Assembly (NCBI RefSeq): GCF_964355755.1
Contig: NC_092672.1
Coordinates: forward strand, 9,172,501-9,236,500
Direction of reading: 5' to 3'
Source of the DNA: Antedon mediterranea
Taxonomy: Eukaryota; Echinodermata; Crinoidea; Comatulida; Antedonidae
DNA: 64,000 nucleotides
The notes beneath the pieces are model-generated. The model was not told the origin of the DNA, made no database searches, and saw nothing but the letters and a program-made list of their open reading frames with translations. The position numbers and the translations under genes were made by a program. Below, in pieces: positions 21,801 through 33,708 of the stretch. Numbering within the stretch: position 1 is the stretch's first letter; each line of letters begins with the position of its first letter.

Positions 21801-24800
21801 TATTTGGCCAATGAAAATTGGTTTTAATTGCTTATTTCAAGATTCATTTTGGTGTCCATTTTTAATAGACAAAGAGGATGGTTTATTACAAAACTAATTC
21901 TTCTAACCCTTTAAAATGAAGACTGATATGTTTTGTATTCTTGTTTCTAATATTTTACTGTTTTTGTAAATTTATAACTAATTGATGCACATTTGGATAT
22001 TATAATTAATTAGTTTGCAATTAACCTTTAACCTTCATAATCTCTCATTTGCCACTTTCATTCTGGCTGTACAGAATTTTTTGCCACATCACCATTTTAC
22101 TCATCTACAGTATTCCTGAACTTAAGTCTATGAACACTAACAATGGCCATTAATACCAAATGACACTTGGGGTGGGTGAGGTAGTCATCAGCAGGGCATA
22201 AGTCTGGTAGGTGGGGGTGGGGGATACATTATCTTTCTTTTAGCCTGCTGCAGTACATATCCACCCAGCCAACCGGCCATTATAAGATTATGTTAATGAA
22301 CTCACTAAAACCAGGGCATCATTACTACTGTGCACTTCTTTTATGCCTACAGGTACATGGTAATGTACAGTAGTTTCTTTTTGTATTTTTCAGCCTAATT
22401 CGCAGACACTTGAACCAATACCTATTAACCAGCCTGCAGACAACAAGAAAACCAACTCAAAGAAACAGCCTGTTGCGTCAGAACCAAAGTCAACATTCCA
22501 GCCCAAGAACTATCAAAATGATGAACGGCCATTGAGAGGGGTTAAAAGGTACATTTCAGCCATCTATTGTGTGCTTGACCGTTTTTTCTCAGGCCAGGAA
22601 ATACAAAAGAAAACAAATGCATCAGCAAAATTCAAAAACTTAAAATACAATGCTCTCAGTATCATCATCTGTGTAGAATAAAATACAATAACTCTTCAAT
22701 TCTCACATTGTTTTATTTAGCCAACCAATACATGAACCAGAACCAGTTCAGGAGGAGGACCAACCATCTGATGGTAAAAAACTTTCAGATAAAAATTCCA
22801 GAGAGGCAGCACCAGCCATTGATGCATTTGGGCTTGACTTGGTCAGTGCTATTTTCATCAAGTTTTTTTTATTTAAAACAGTTTACAACAAACTGCATCT
22901 AAATGATACTAAATTGCCAACTAACTGTCCTTACCAATGCAATAAATGTCAGGCTTTATTCATCTTTGATCCCAGCTTTCAATGGCTGGGAGAGATCGGA
23001 AAGTTGCAAATCTGAGCTTTTCACTGTCGTTGGTGTTACTCAGAATTTAACAATCTAAAAATTAGAAAAAAATATCATTTTTAAAAATGTATTAGTTATT
23101 TATTGGCTGATTTTCATCATAATATAGCTTTTTATTAAACCAGCCAAACTCCAGGAGGAGAGGTGACGATAAACAGGTATTGTTACATATGGACTAAATA
23201 GCTTAATAATATTAATGACTGTTTATGCAGGTTACCAAACTCTACTCTAAGACATGGTCGTACAGAGAAGAGGCGCTGTTGATGATGAAGAGCAAGCTTG
23301 AGGATGTTGAAGAAGGAATGGATAAAGAAGAGTTAAGAACATTATTGAGGGCAGCAACCTTTGTTGTTACAAAAGGTCTAAGAGACAAGGTCTTTGGGGT
23401 AAGCATACCAGAATGTAGTTTTTTTCTAATTGTCCGTATCCATTCAACCCCGGACCTTGGGATTGGAAGGCAAGCTACAGCTCCACTACAAGGAAAAAAA
23501 AAATAGTTATTTGAAATATGTACAATTCATAAACTACACTGCTTTATTTAAGCTAAATAGGTATCTTCTATGCAGTTTATGTACTAATTGGCTACTTACA
23601 CTAGTGCCCATTATTTTGCCATCATTTATTTTGACTTAAATTGACTAGCCAATAAATACTAATTCCTAGTTAATATGAGGTCACCATTTCTCCATGTTTT
23701 GTCATGAAAACATAAATAATAATTCAATGTTAATTATATTTTAGATTATACTGTTTCAAATTGTATTGTTTTCTAATCACCAGATATTTAACACAGCAAC
23801 TAGTGTTTTGCAATACATTTTTGAAACATGGATTGTGAGACACAAAATTGGTAAAGTTGACACTGCTGCCGTGCTAGACAAGACAATAACTGAACTTCTA
23901 AACAGAACATCAGATACTGTTAGTATACAAGTATTTATAATGGTCCTCAAATGAAACACGTCCACTGTATAATCATTTTATAAGCAACCATCATTTATAA
24001 ACTACTTGACTACATTAAATTTAATAGAAGCAGAAATTATTCATTTTGTTTGTATATTTATTGAGGTACAATCAATTTTTTCCAAGATCTTCTTCAATTA
24101 CAAAAAAATCTTACAATATTGGTAAGTAATTATTTTTGTTTTTCCCAGAATGCCAGACTAAAGACATTCAGCCAGGAATTTATAGTTGAAATGGCTGGTT
24201 ACAAGGAAGTGCGCCCTCTTCACAATATTCCTCAACATTGCCTGGTTCCATTCAAAGCTTCAATCCAGGCCAGAAGTGCTGTCACAAAAGTTGATATTGT
24301 TCAGAAGCTATTGGCTCTTTTAGGAGTAGAGAAAAATAGGTAATGTTAGTACTGTGGAGGAGGGTTGTGTTTGAATTTTGGTTAACCTCTCTTTTCAAAT
24401 ATTTTGACTCTCTCGATTTTACCAATTCTTTTTGTTTAGCAATATGTCTGTAGAAAGTGTAATGACCTTTGCATTGAGGGCTCTGGAACACACTCATGGA
24501 GAAGTGCGTGAAGCCGCCATTAAATTGATCACAGACCTTTATCAGATGAGAGGAGCAGAAATCAAAGACCATCTGCCATCGGAAGAAGATCCAGCAATCA
24601 TCAAGAACCCTCTGTACTCAAAACTCTTTGATGCTCTTGACAAGATCGATGGAAAGCCAACAAGGAGTGAAAGAAAGGTATAATAGGCAGGGATGCAAGA
24701 AATCATAGATGCTTCATTACATTACTCTGGTTATAGAACAATTCTCCTCAGTCCTCTAGAGTCATTTCACCAAACTGTGCACAAAAACAAGCATATTTGC

Positions 24801-27065
24801 CTTTCATCTGTCAAGAGTGTCAGCCCATAAAACACACAATTGTAATTTGATTATATTAATTGCCCATCAAATACAACCCAAGGGTACTATTAGGTCATTT
24901 ACAACAAGGTTACCTGGACAGCTCATGAAAATTCCTACATGGTTTTTAGCAATTTCTGTAGTGAAGTGTCTGTCACACTCCAGCTGGCCTCTCATGTGTG
25001 TCAAGATAAAGAATCAGAACTCATAAATTGTTTAAAACAGACCAGGATTTATTATCTGGATTTTTTCAAAAACCCAGGTGAAATGGACTGATTCTGCCAA
25101 GGGAGAGAAATGCCTAATATTTTAAAAAATATGCATTAAGATCAAAGAGGATAAATACTGTAATACAATAATAATATAGTCAGCTATGTCTTGTCCTGCA
25201 TTACCACTCTTTTTTGTTTATCTACTATTAAAATATATATTTTTGTATTACCTAGGCTCAGGCTAAGAAACAAAAAGAAGAGGAAGCCAGGAAGAAGCAG
25301 GCAGAGATTGATACTTTGCAGCAACAGTTGGCAGAGTTAAGAGCACATGCAAAGGTAGGCCTATCTGTTGTGAACATTGAATTAAATTGAACAAATTATT
25401 GAATTTCAGATGAACTTGCAAGTGCAGATCCAGGGGGCAAGCTACAGCTCCACTACGAGGAAAAAAAAATAGTTATTTAAAATATGCAATACATAAATTA
25501 GTTCTTGGGTCGCATGCTCCCTCTTTGACAGCTAAAATGACATTATGCACTACTATATGTATTTTTAACAGACTATTATTATTATTATGTTCGTTCCTCC
25601 ATCATTTAAAAGATACTGAATCTGCCCTGACTTGTGTTTTTTTATCTTTAGGCCCAAGGAGGCAAAAAAACTACACAGAAGCTTCTTCATTCTGACGATG
25701 ATGAAGACGACGATGATGAAGATGATGATGAACAAAATAATGGTCCTCTCACAAGAAGAACCAAAGCAGCAAGTGTGGCAGATGGTTCCGAGTTTGGTGA
25801 CCCTGATAAGCAGTGTGTCTTTTGTCTTGAGAGGAATGATGAGTTTGATAAAGAAGGTTTGGACTTGCATTACTGGAAGTATTGTCCAATGCTGAAGAGA
25901 TGTCAACATTGCAAACAGGTAGGATACAGGGATGTTAGTATGAATGGAAAAATTTGAGGTCATTTGGAATATTCAAAGAAGCTAGAAAACGGAGTGGTGA
26001 AAATGGTTCTCCTGGTCCATCTTCATCTTGTTAAAATCATAATATTTTATATATATTTTTTTCCTCATAGGTTGTTGAAGTATCTGTGTTAGTGGAACAT
26101 TTGCTAACAGAATGCGAAAGTCGTACAGAATTTGCCAAATGTCCACGATGTTCCGAAGCTCACGAGAAATATGAGATCGACAAACATGTTACTGAAAAAC
26201 TCTGCACATGTAAAAACTTGTACTTTTTTTTTTCCATTTTTTGTGTGAAAAGTAATACAGTAGTTTACTAGTATTTAATTGAAATGGCAATTTGGTTATT
26301 AATTTCAACTCTTTCACATTTTCTTTTTCAAAGTGGCTAAGAAAGCTATGGCACGCTGTCCTCTATGTCACAAAAATTTTCCACCAGGTGAAGAGAGTTG
26401 GCGACATCATCTAATGACAAAAGGCATGTGTATTACCAACCATCGTAACAAACAAGATGCAGGTATGTTATGGTATTGTTTTACTATAGTCAACCAAATC
26501 ATTGAGCTTTCTTAACATATTGTTGAGGTTAGGTTTATGAAAAAGTCATTTTTAACTTGAAGTCAATGAATGTGCTTAAGTCAGTTTTCAAAATAACCGT
26601 AGCAAATATTTGTGTGTACATTTTTTCTTATTCTAAGCAGGGAGGTATAATAAATATAAACAATTTGTTATACCTCCCTGTTCTAAGCACTGTTTAACTA
26701 ACTTGAATTAAGTAAAAAGGTTGATAAATTCCAGGAACTTTCAAGTCTACTTTTTTCATGCTGGGTTGGTAGACATTTTGGAGAGAAAGCACTTACAGTA
26801 TAGCTTGTACTGCTGTTTCCTCTTCAAATACCCCCTCTCATTAGAGAACTGTAAAGTAGTAATATTAACAACAACAGCAGCATAAAAACTAATGTTTTTT
26901 AATTTAATTCAATAGAACAGTTTATTTCACATTCTCAAATAAATGTTTAATGTACTTATTTTAGGAAAAGGCAGGAATACAAAGAGGCCCGTACAAAAAC
27001 CAAATAAACCAAAAGCAGGAAAAAAACCTCCACAAACTAAAGGAAGGACACCAAGAGGGAAGTGA
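15892..27065 (+). CDS. CEP104: Centrosomal protein of 104 kDa
   Basis: Nineteen coding exons in continuous phase: 15892-16096, 16581-16662, 17094-17232, 17829-17965, 19845-19954, 20466-20521, 20846-21001, 21381-21404, 22394-22548, 22721-22841, 23231-23398, 23784-23918, 24149-24339, 24440-24677, 25256-25354, 25652-25918, 26071-26209, 26334-26462, 26965-27065 (TGA 27063-27065). They give 883 residues (human about 925). Domains: N-terminal jelly-roll (about 1-150; MPHKLAFQVLH, ELKSVHVNAVGQFLKI), coiled coil (about 205-295; VGERLGRFEVEKRR), TOG helical-repeat domain (about 395-640; KTWSYREEALL, ALEHTHGEVREAA), second coiled coil, acidic run, then four CxxC...H..C zinc fingers (about 718-845; CVFCLERND, CQHCKQ, CPRCSEAHEKY, CPLCHKNFPPGEESW). 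CEP104 caps growing ciliary and centriolar microtubule tips, binding tubulin through TOG and CP110/NEK1 through the zinc fingers. The C-terminal S-x-I-P motif for EB1 is not seen; the tail ends in basic KPPQTKGRTPRGK. Confidence 0.95.
18650..18775. repeat. MITE with CCAGACGGAGT terminal inverted repeats
   Basis: 'ccagacggagttttt' (about 18657) and 'atactccgtctgggg' (about 18748) are inverted ends. The centre matches 4319-4356 on the opposite strand. Confidence 0.6.
19001..19033. repeat. Perfect 16-bp-arm palindrome
   Basis: 'aatcagggagatgtaa', one base, then its exact reverse complement. A related hairpin ('cagggaggtataa' ... 'ttatacctccctg') is at about 26637-26682, so these may be short members of one family. 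Confidence 0.75.
20041..20110. repeat. AT dinucleotide microsatellite, two blocks
   Basis: Two runs of (TA)n separated by 'aaacacagtaggcaaagaac', in the CEP104 intron after exon 5. Confidence 0.85.
23144..23176 (+). other. CEP104: Possible optional 33-nt CEP104 microexon
   Basis: Between an acceptor (ttattaaaccag) and a donor (AAACAG|gtattg) lie 33 nt coding PNSRRRGDDKQ without a stop, in phase 0 with both neighbouring exons (22721-22841 and 23231-23398). It would add a basic/polar linker just before the TOG domain. No transcript evidence can be seen here, so it was left out of the main model. Confidence 0.3.
23455..23515. repeat. Short dispersed repeat, also at about 25430-25480
   Basis: 'ggcaagctacagctccact' followed by 'aaaaaaaaatagttattt' occurs in two CEP104 introns, near 23470 and 25436, with one or two differences. 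It creates a spurious open frame after exon 11. Confidence 0.7.
26637..26682. repeat. CAGGGAGGTATAA hairpin
   Basis: 'cagggaggtataa' faces 'ttatacctccctg' across about 20 bp. It lies in the last CEP104 intron and resembles 19001-19033. Confidence 0.7.
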
Positions 27066-29439
27066 TTTAGGTAGTGTAAAGTTCAAAGTTCAAACATAAA
27101 CAGGGTGGCTGGAGACCACACTTATATACTTTTTGGTCATTTAATGTATTATTTATTTTAGAACACAAAACAGTAAATTACCATACTTAACTCAATAACT
27201 GAATATATAGGTAAGAATAAACCCAATTTATCTAGTTGAAGAAGTGATGCAGATTTTACAGTTTGTGGTATAATTGTTCTCTGTATAAACCGGTGTTGCC
27301 AATTATTGCAACTGCAGCACAACAAATGCAATTAGTGTAGCTATTATACCAGAATACTATTTAAGAAATAGTGCCCAACCATTGCTACAATTTAGTGGAA
27401 CATTAGTGTATGCTGTAGGGTAACGTGTATCTTTTAGAACGTTAGTACTGTATACATCATTATGTAATTTTTACTTAATAATGCAATATAAACCTCCACA
27501 TAAAAGATACATTATCATTGCCAAATAGCCTTGATTGTCCCTGATCATGTGTTGTAAATGCATATAAAATCAGAGAGAGAAAGATGAGGTATTTTGTTGT
27601 AGATGATTCTGAAGTTTAAATATCGGAACAAATTTATAAAGAGGAGTTGTGTTTGACTTAAAAAGCAGTTAGTATACTGTATAATATATACCGTATATAT
27701 TTATTTTATAAAATTTGTGTAACCATTCAATTGTTATAGTTGTAACACAGCACCAAATTTTCTGTTTTTATTACTACTATTATATACATTATGTATGTAT
27801 TTTATCACACTGCAGTTTTTCTGTAAATGCCAAAAGGTGTAGTGTCGCAAATTGTGTAAAAATTTAAATGAACTAGGGGAATTGAAAGTGTCAAGGAATG
27901 GTTTCATATTTTTATCTACTTTTTATGAGTGGAAAACAAGCTTAACAAATATCGTTAATATTATGCATTAATATTTTGTTAATGAAAACAATACCATACA
28001 TATCATACTTGCAGGAACCTGATCAGAAATAGTTACTGAACAAAAAGTGTTTTTCTGAAAAACTCTGCTAATAATAATAATATATTTTAAAAGTTAAAGT
28101 TATAGTTCTAGAATGTTTAGGTGCTTTCGTCTTTTTTGAATGACTAAGCCAGTATATAAAGCTTCATTCAACTCAATTTTAAAATTTGATAACATGTCAT
28201 CAATTTCCCAATTTGTTTTCTAACAGTCCTCATTATTGAGTACATGAGGCCTGAGGCCACTGGCCACTGGTTTAGGAAACCTAAGTGGCCCTCCAAGTTC
28301 CAAAGCAGGAGGCTTCGGGTGTTTTTTCCTCTGGGCACAGCTCATGGGCCCACATAAGCTCCGGGGCCCCTGGGTTTAGCCAGTTAGTTCTCATAGCCGT
28401 TACGCCACTGCATCTTTACTGGTTTAAGTTGACATACTATATCCGTTGACATACTATATTCATTACCTTTGCGCAAGACCAGAAATGTATGTGCTTTTTA
28501 TTTATTTTTTCCATTTGCTTTGCTGAAGTTTTCTAATAGATTTTCTTAAAAGCCAGAATATAAAGCTTCATTCAACTCAATCTCATTCTCAAGTTGAGTC
28601 ATGAAGTCCCGAATTTGTTTACTTTGTTAGAACGCATATTTAAACAAGTGTGCAGTTAAACTGCCAAATACAGTGAGATTTTGGTTAACATTATTACACT
28701 ACTTGTATTTCCTTTTGGAATAATTTTTTTAATTGTATGTTGAGTATACCATGATACATTTTCGCTTGTTCACATTTTTACAATTCAATAGTAATAATTG
28801 TCTTAATTGGATATGTATCGCTTCATTGTACCAAATAATGCTGATATAAATTTTAATTGTAGCAACCTATTTAAAATCTATTTTTATTTATGTGTTTTGT
28901 CGTTTTAGGTTGTTTTTTATTTGTAGTGTAGTACGGTTGCTTAAATCAAAGAACAATTTAATTTAGGCCAGCTTACCTGGAATTGTATGCCTACAACATA
29001 TTAAACATCCCGCCTCTTGAGGGTCGCTTATTTTTCATCAGAAGAAAGTGTATTCTTATTTCAGCATTCAAATGTTACTCGGAAACTACACACAAGTAAC
29101 ATTACTTTTGATCAAATTCTTACATGTTTTTGTCAATACTAGAGTAATTGTTATAAAATTAGTTCGTTACCCAAAAAAAATATTTGAACCTTTCTATTAA
29201 AGATATGATTATTTAAATAGAAAAATAAAACATAGACAATGCAAGGTAATTTTGTATTCGCCTACTCTCCTTTACATGTTAACAGGACATCTATGGTACT
29301 TTTATTTTAATTTCTGCATACTATTTATTTATTTATACTATGATCAAAATGACTTGAATTCCTAACTGGAAAGATTTTAAACTACATTTGAACCACTTGA
29401 GAAGTTATGCGAGTGGTTAGCGCAATGAAAAAATAAATT
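27066..29439. other. CEP104 3' UTR and intergenic sequence
   Basis: No coding signal was recognised. The near part should be CEP104 3' UTR; an AATAAA lies at 27216-27221. Around 28240-28400 there is a GC-richer patch ('ggcctgaggccactggcc', 'gctccggggcccctggg') that looks like an old repeat. 'aaagcttcattcaactcaat' occurs twice (about 28158 and 28561). Confidence 0.5.
27216..27221 (+). terminator. Candidate CEP104 polyadenylation signal
   Basis: First AATAAA downstream of the CEP104 stop, 151 bp beyond it. Later signals cannot be excluded. Confidence 0.35.
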
Positions 29440-29975
29440 AATGGTACTAGTACAGGGATTTTTTCGAAAAAAAGAGCACATTTTTAGTTTCTAGGGCACT
29501 ATAAGATGATGATAACGCAATATATGATAACGCAATATGATCATATACAGCAATACTATTGCATAATAATTGAATTTGAAAAAATGTGAAAAAAAATGAT
29601 ATTTTGGTCATTTTTCGAAAAATCCTTGGGATTTTTTCAAAAAAATAGCCAATATTCGATCATTTTATTTTTGGACAAAACTGGTTTCTAAGGGCACCAT
29701 ATGATGATAATAGCAATATATGATCATATACAGAAATATTATTGCATAATAATTATATTTTAAACTTGGTATTTTGGCAATTTGTTTAAAAATCCCTGTT
29801 ACAGGGATTTTTCCAAAAAAATAGTCAATTTTCGACAGTTTTATTTTTCGATAAAACTGGCCTGGGCACTTTAAGATGATGATAACGCAATGATCAATAC
29901 AGCAATATTATTGCATAATAATTGAATTTTAGAAATTTGATATTTTGGTCATTTTTTCGAAAAATCCCTGTACTA
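29440..29975. repeat. Tandem MITE-like units, left flank of composite satellite
   Basis: About three units of roughly 175 bp. Each runs from 'acagggattttt(t/c)' and an AAAAATAG core through 'gggcactataagatgatg' and 'ttattgcataataattga' to 'tttttcgaaaaatccctgt'. The ends are inverted repeats of each other, so each unit resembles a small MITE in tandem. The same unit recurs at 33300-33660. Confidence 0.8.
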
Positions 29976-30184
29976 TACTGCCCTGAAAGAATGACTCAAC
30001 TGACACATTTTTCAAAAATCACTTTTTTAGCTTTTTGGGCTATTTAGGGAATGATACACCTTGTGGTATATTCAGATATTCAAAATTTTAACTAAAAATC
30101 AAAATACCACTCAATTACAAGTGTGTGTTACTATTGTCACCAAAGACTAACTCAACTACAAATAGGAAACCCATTCAAGTGCAC

Positions 30185-33100
30185 AACAATGTTTATTATG
30201 CTATAGTAACCATTTATGTCAAAAGTGGTTACTATACCACAATTGACATGCGCAGAACCCATTAGTCGACTCTGCGCATGTTTATTATGCTATAGTAACC
30301 ATTTATGTCAAAAATGGTTACTATAGCACAATTGACATGCGCAGAACCCATTATTCGACTCTGCGCATGTTTATTATGCAATAGTAACCATTTATGTCAA
30401 AAAATAAAAGGGTCGAAATTCGGCAATTTTTCGGAAATTTTCCTGTACTATAGTACAGGGATTTTTTCAAAAAAATGGCCAATTTTCGACCTTTTTATTT
30501 TTCGATCTTTTTATTTTTCGATAAAACTGGTTACTATAGCACAATTAACATGCGCAGATCCCATTAGTCGACTCTGCGCATGTTTGCTATAGTAACCATT
30601 TATGTAAAAAAATAAAGGGGTCGAAAATCGGCCATTTTTCGAAAATTTTCCTGTACTATAGTACAGGGATTTTTTCCAAAAATTGCCAATTTTCGACCTT
30701 TTTATTTTTCGATCTTTTTATTTTTCGATAAAACTGGTTACTATAGCACAATTAACATGCACAGATCCCATTAGTCGACTCTGCGCATGTTTGCTATAGT
30801 AACCATTTATGTAAAAAGTGGTTACAGGGATTGACATGCGCAGAACCCATTACTGTATTCGACTCTGCGCATGTTTATTATGCAATAGTAACCATTTATA
30901 TCAAAATATAAAAGGGTCGAAATTCGGCAATTTTTCGGAAATTTTCCTGTACTATAGTACAGGGATTTTTTCCAAAAAATGGCCAATTTTCGACCTTTTT
31001 ATTTTTCGATAAAACTGGTTACTATAGCACAATTAACATGCGCAGATCCCATTAGTCGACTCTGCGCATGTTTATTATGCTATAGTAACCATTTATGTAA
31101 AAAAATAGAGGGGTGGAAAATCGGCAATTTTTCAAAAATTTTCCTGTACTATAGTACAGGAATTTTTTCCAAAAAATTGCCAATTTTCGACCTTTTTATT
31201 TTTCGATAAAACTGGTTACTATGGTACAATTGACATGCGCAGAACCCATTAGTCGACTCTGCGCATTTTATTATGCTATAGTAACCATTTATGTCAAAAG
31301 TTGTTACTATAGCACAATTGACAGGCGCAGAACCCATTAGCTGACTCTGCGCATGTTTATTATGCTATAGTAACCATTTATGTCATGATAAAACTGGTTA
31401 CTATGGTACAATTGACATGCGCAGAACCCATTAGTCGACTCTGCGCATGTTTTATATGCTATAGTAACCATTTATGTCAAAACTGGTTACTATAGCACAA
31501 TTAACATGCGCAGAACCCATTAGTCGACTCTGTGCATGTTTATTATGCTATAGTAACCATTTATGTCAAAAGTGGTTACTATAGCACAATTGACATGCGC
31601 AGAACCCATTATTCGACTCTTCGCGTGTTTATTATGCTATACAGTAGTAACTATTTATGTCAAAAGTGGTTACTATAGTACAATTGACATGCGCAGAACC
31701 CATTATTCGACTCTGCGCATGTTTATTATGCAATAGTAACCATTTATATCAAAATAGAAAAGGGTCGAAATTCGGCAATTTTTCGGAAATTTTTCTGTAC
31801 TATAGCACAGGGATTTTTTCCAAAAAATGGCCAATTTTCGACCTTTTTATTTTTCGATAAAACTGCTGGTTACTATGCTACAATTGACATGCGCAGAAAC
31901 CCATTAGTCGACTCTGCGCATGTTTATTATGCAATAGTAACCATTGATATCAAAATATAAAAGGGTCGAAATTTGGCAATTTTTCGGATATTTTCCTGTA
32001 CTATAGTACAGAGATTTTTTCAAAAAAAATGCCAATTTTCGACCTTTTTATTTTTCGATAAAACTGGTTACTATAGCACAATTAACATGTGCAGAACCCA
32101 TTAGTCGAATCTGCGCATGTTTATTATGCTATAGTAACCATTTATGTAAAAAAATAAAAAGGTCGAAAATCGGCCATTTTTCGAAAATTTTCCTGTACTA
32201 TAGTACAGGGATTTAAAAAAAAAAATGGCCAATTTTCGACCTTTTTATTTTTCGATAAAACTGGTTACTATGGTACAATTGACATGCGCAGAACCCATTA
32301 GTTGACTCTGCGCATTTTATTATGCTATAGTAACCATTTATGTCAAAAGTTGTTACTATAGCACAATTGACATGTGCAGAAGCCATTAGTCGACTCTGCG
32401 CATGTTTATTATGCTATAGTAACCATTTATGTCATGATAAAACTGGTTACTATGGTACAATTGACATGCGCAGAACCCATTAGTCGACTCTGCGCATGTT
32501 TTATATGCTATAGTAACCATTTATGTCAAAACTGGTTACTATAGCACAATTAACATGCGCAGAACCCATTAGTCGACTCTGCGCATGTTTATTATGCTAT
32601 AGTAACCATTTAAGTAAAAAGTGATTACTATAGCACAATTGACATGCGCAGAACCCATTATTCGACTCTGCGCATGTTTATTATGCTATAGTAACCATTT
32701 ATGTCAAAAGTGGTTACTATAGCACAATTGACATGCGCAGAACCCATTATTTGACTCTGCGCATGTTTATTATGCTATAGTAACCATTTATGTCAAAAGT
32801 GGTTACTATAGCACAATTGACATGCGCAGAACCCATTATTCGACTCTGCGCATGTTTATTATGCTATAGTAACCATTTATGTCAAAAGTGGTTACTATAG
32901 CTCAATTGACATGCGCAGAACCCATTATTCGACTCTGCGCATGTTTATTATGCAATAGAAACCATTTATATCTAAATATAAAACGGTCGAAATTCGGCAA
33001 TTTTTCGGAAATTATCGTGTACTATAGTACAGTGTTTTTTTCCAAAAAATTGCCAATTTTCGACCTTTTTATTTTTCGATAAAACTGGTTACTATAGCAC

Positions 33101-33299
33101 AATTACCATGCGCAGAACCCATTAGTCGACTCTGCGCATTTTTAATATGCTATAGTAACCATTTATGTCAAAAGTGGTTACTATAGCACAATTGACATGC
33201 GCAGAACCCTTTAGTCGACTCTGCGCATGTTTATTATGCAATAGTAACCATTTATGTAAAAAAATAAAAGGGTCGAAATTCGGCTATTTTTCGGAAATT
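30185..33299. repeat. Composite satellite of about 88-bp palindromic units
   Basis: About two dozen copies of a unit that begins 'ggttactatagcacaatt' and ends 'tattatgctatagtaacc'. Inside are 'acatgcgcagaaccc' and 'gactctgcgcatgt'. Outer and inner arms are both inverted repeats, so each unit is a hairpin. Interspersed is a second palindromic unit centred on 'cctgtactatagtacaggg' with 'ggtcgaaa' and 'tttcgacc' arms. The open frames here (starting MSKMVT or MSKVVT and similar) are repeat translation, not genes. Confidence 0.9.
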
Positions 33300-33660
33300 T
33301 TCCTGTACTATAATAGTACAGGGATTTTTTTTAGAAATAGTCAATTTTCGACCATTTTATTTTTTAACAAAACTGGTTTCTAGGGCACTATAAGATGATG
33401 ATAATGCAATATATCATCATATACAGCAATATTATTGAATAATAATTGAATTTTAAAAACTTGATATTTTGGCTATTTTTCGAAAAAAATTCCTGTAAAG
33501 AGATTTTTTCCAAAAATAGTCAATTTTTCGACCATTTTATTTTTCGACAAAACTTGTTTCTAGGGCACTATAGGATGATGATAACGCAATATATGATCTT
33601 ATACAGCAGTTACTGCATAACAATTGAATTTTAGAAACTTGATATTTTGGCCATTTTTCG
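33300..33660. repeat. Tandem MITE-like units, right flank of composite satellite
   Basis: Two more copies of the 175-bp unit found at 29440-29975 ('gggcactataagatgatg', 'ggcactataggatgatg'). The hairpin array is therefore bracketed by the same element on both sides. Confidence 0.8.
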
Positions 33661-33702
33661 TTTACTAATTCAAAACTTCACAAAATTATTTGCAACATTT
33701 TC

Positions 33703-33708
33703 TTTATT
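33703..33708 (-). terminator. Candidate distal KIF1 polyadenylation signal
   Basis: AATAAA on the minus strand at the boundary between the long non-coding stretch and the satellite. It is chosen on position only. Confidence 0.2.

Noticed and set aside
30305-33634. Series of similar plus-strand open frames (e.g. starting MSKMVTIAQLTCAEP)
   Set aside because: They are frame-by-frame translations of the tandem hairpin satellite; the similarity between them is DNA repetition, and there is no splice or start context.
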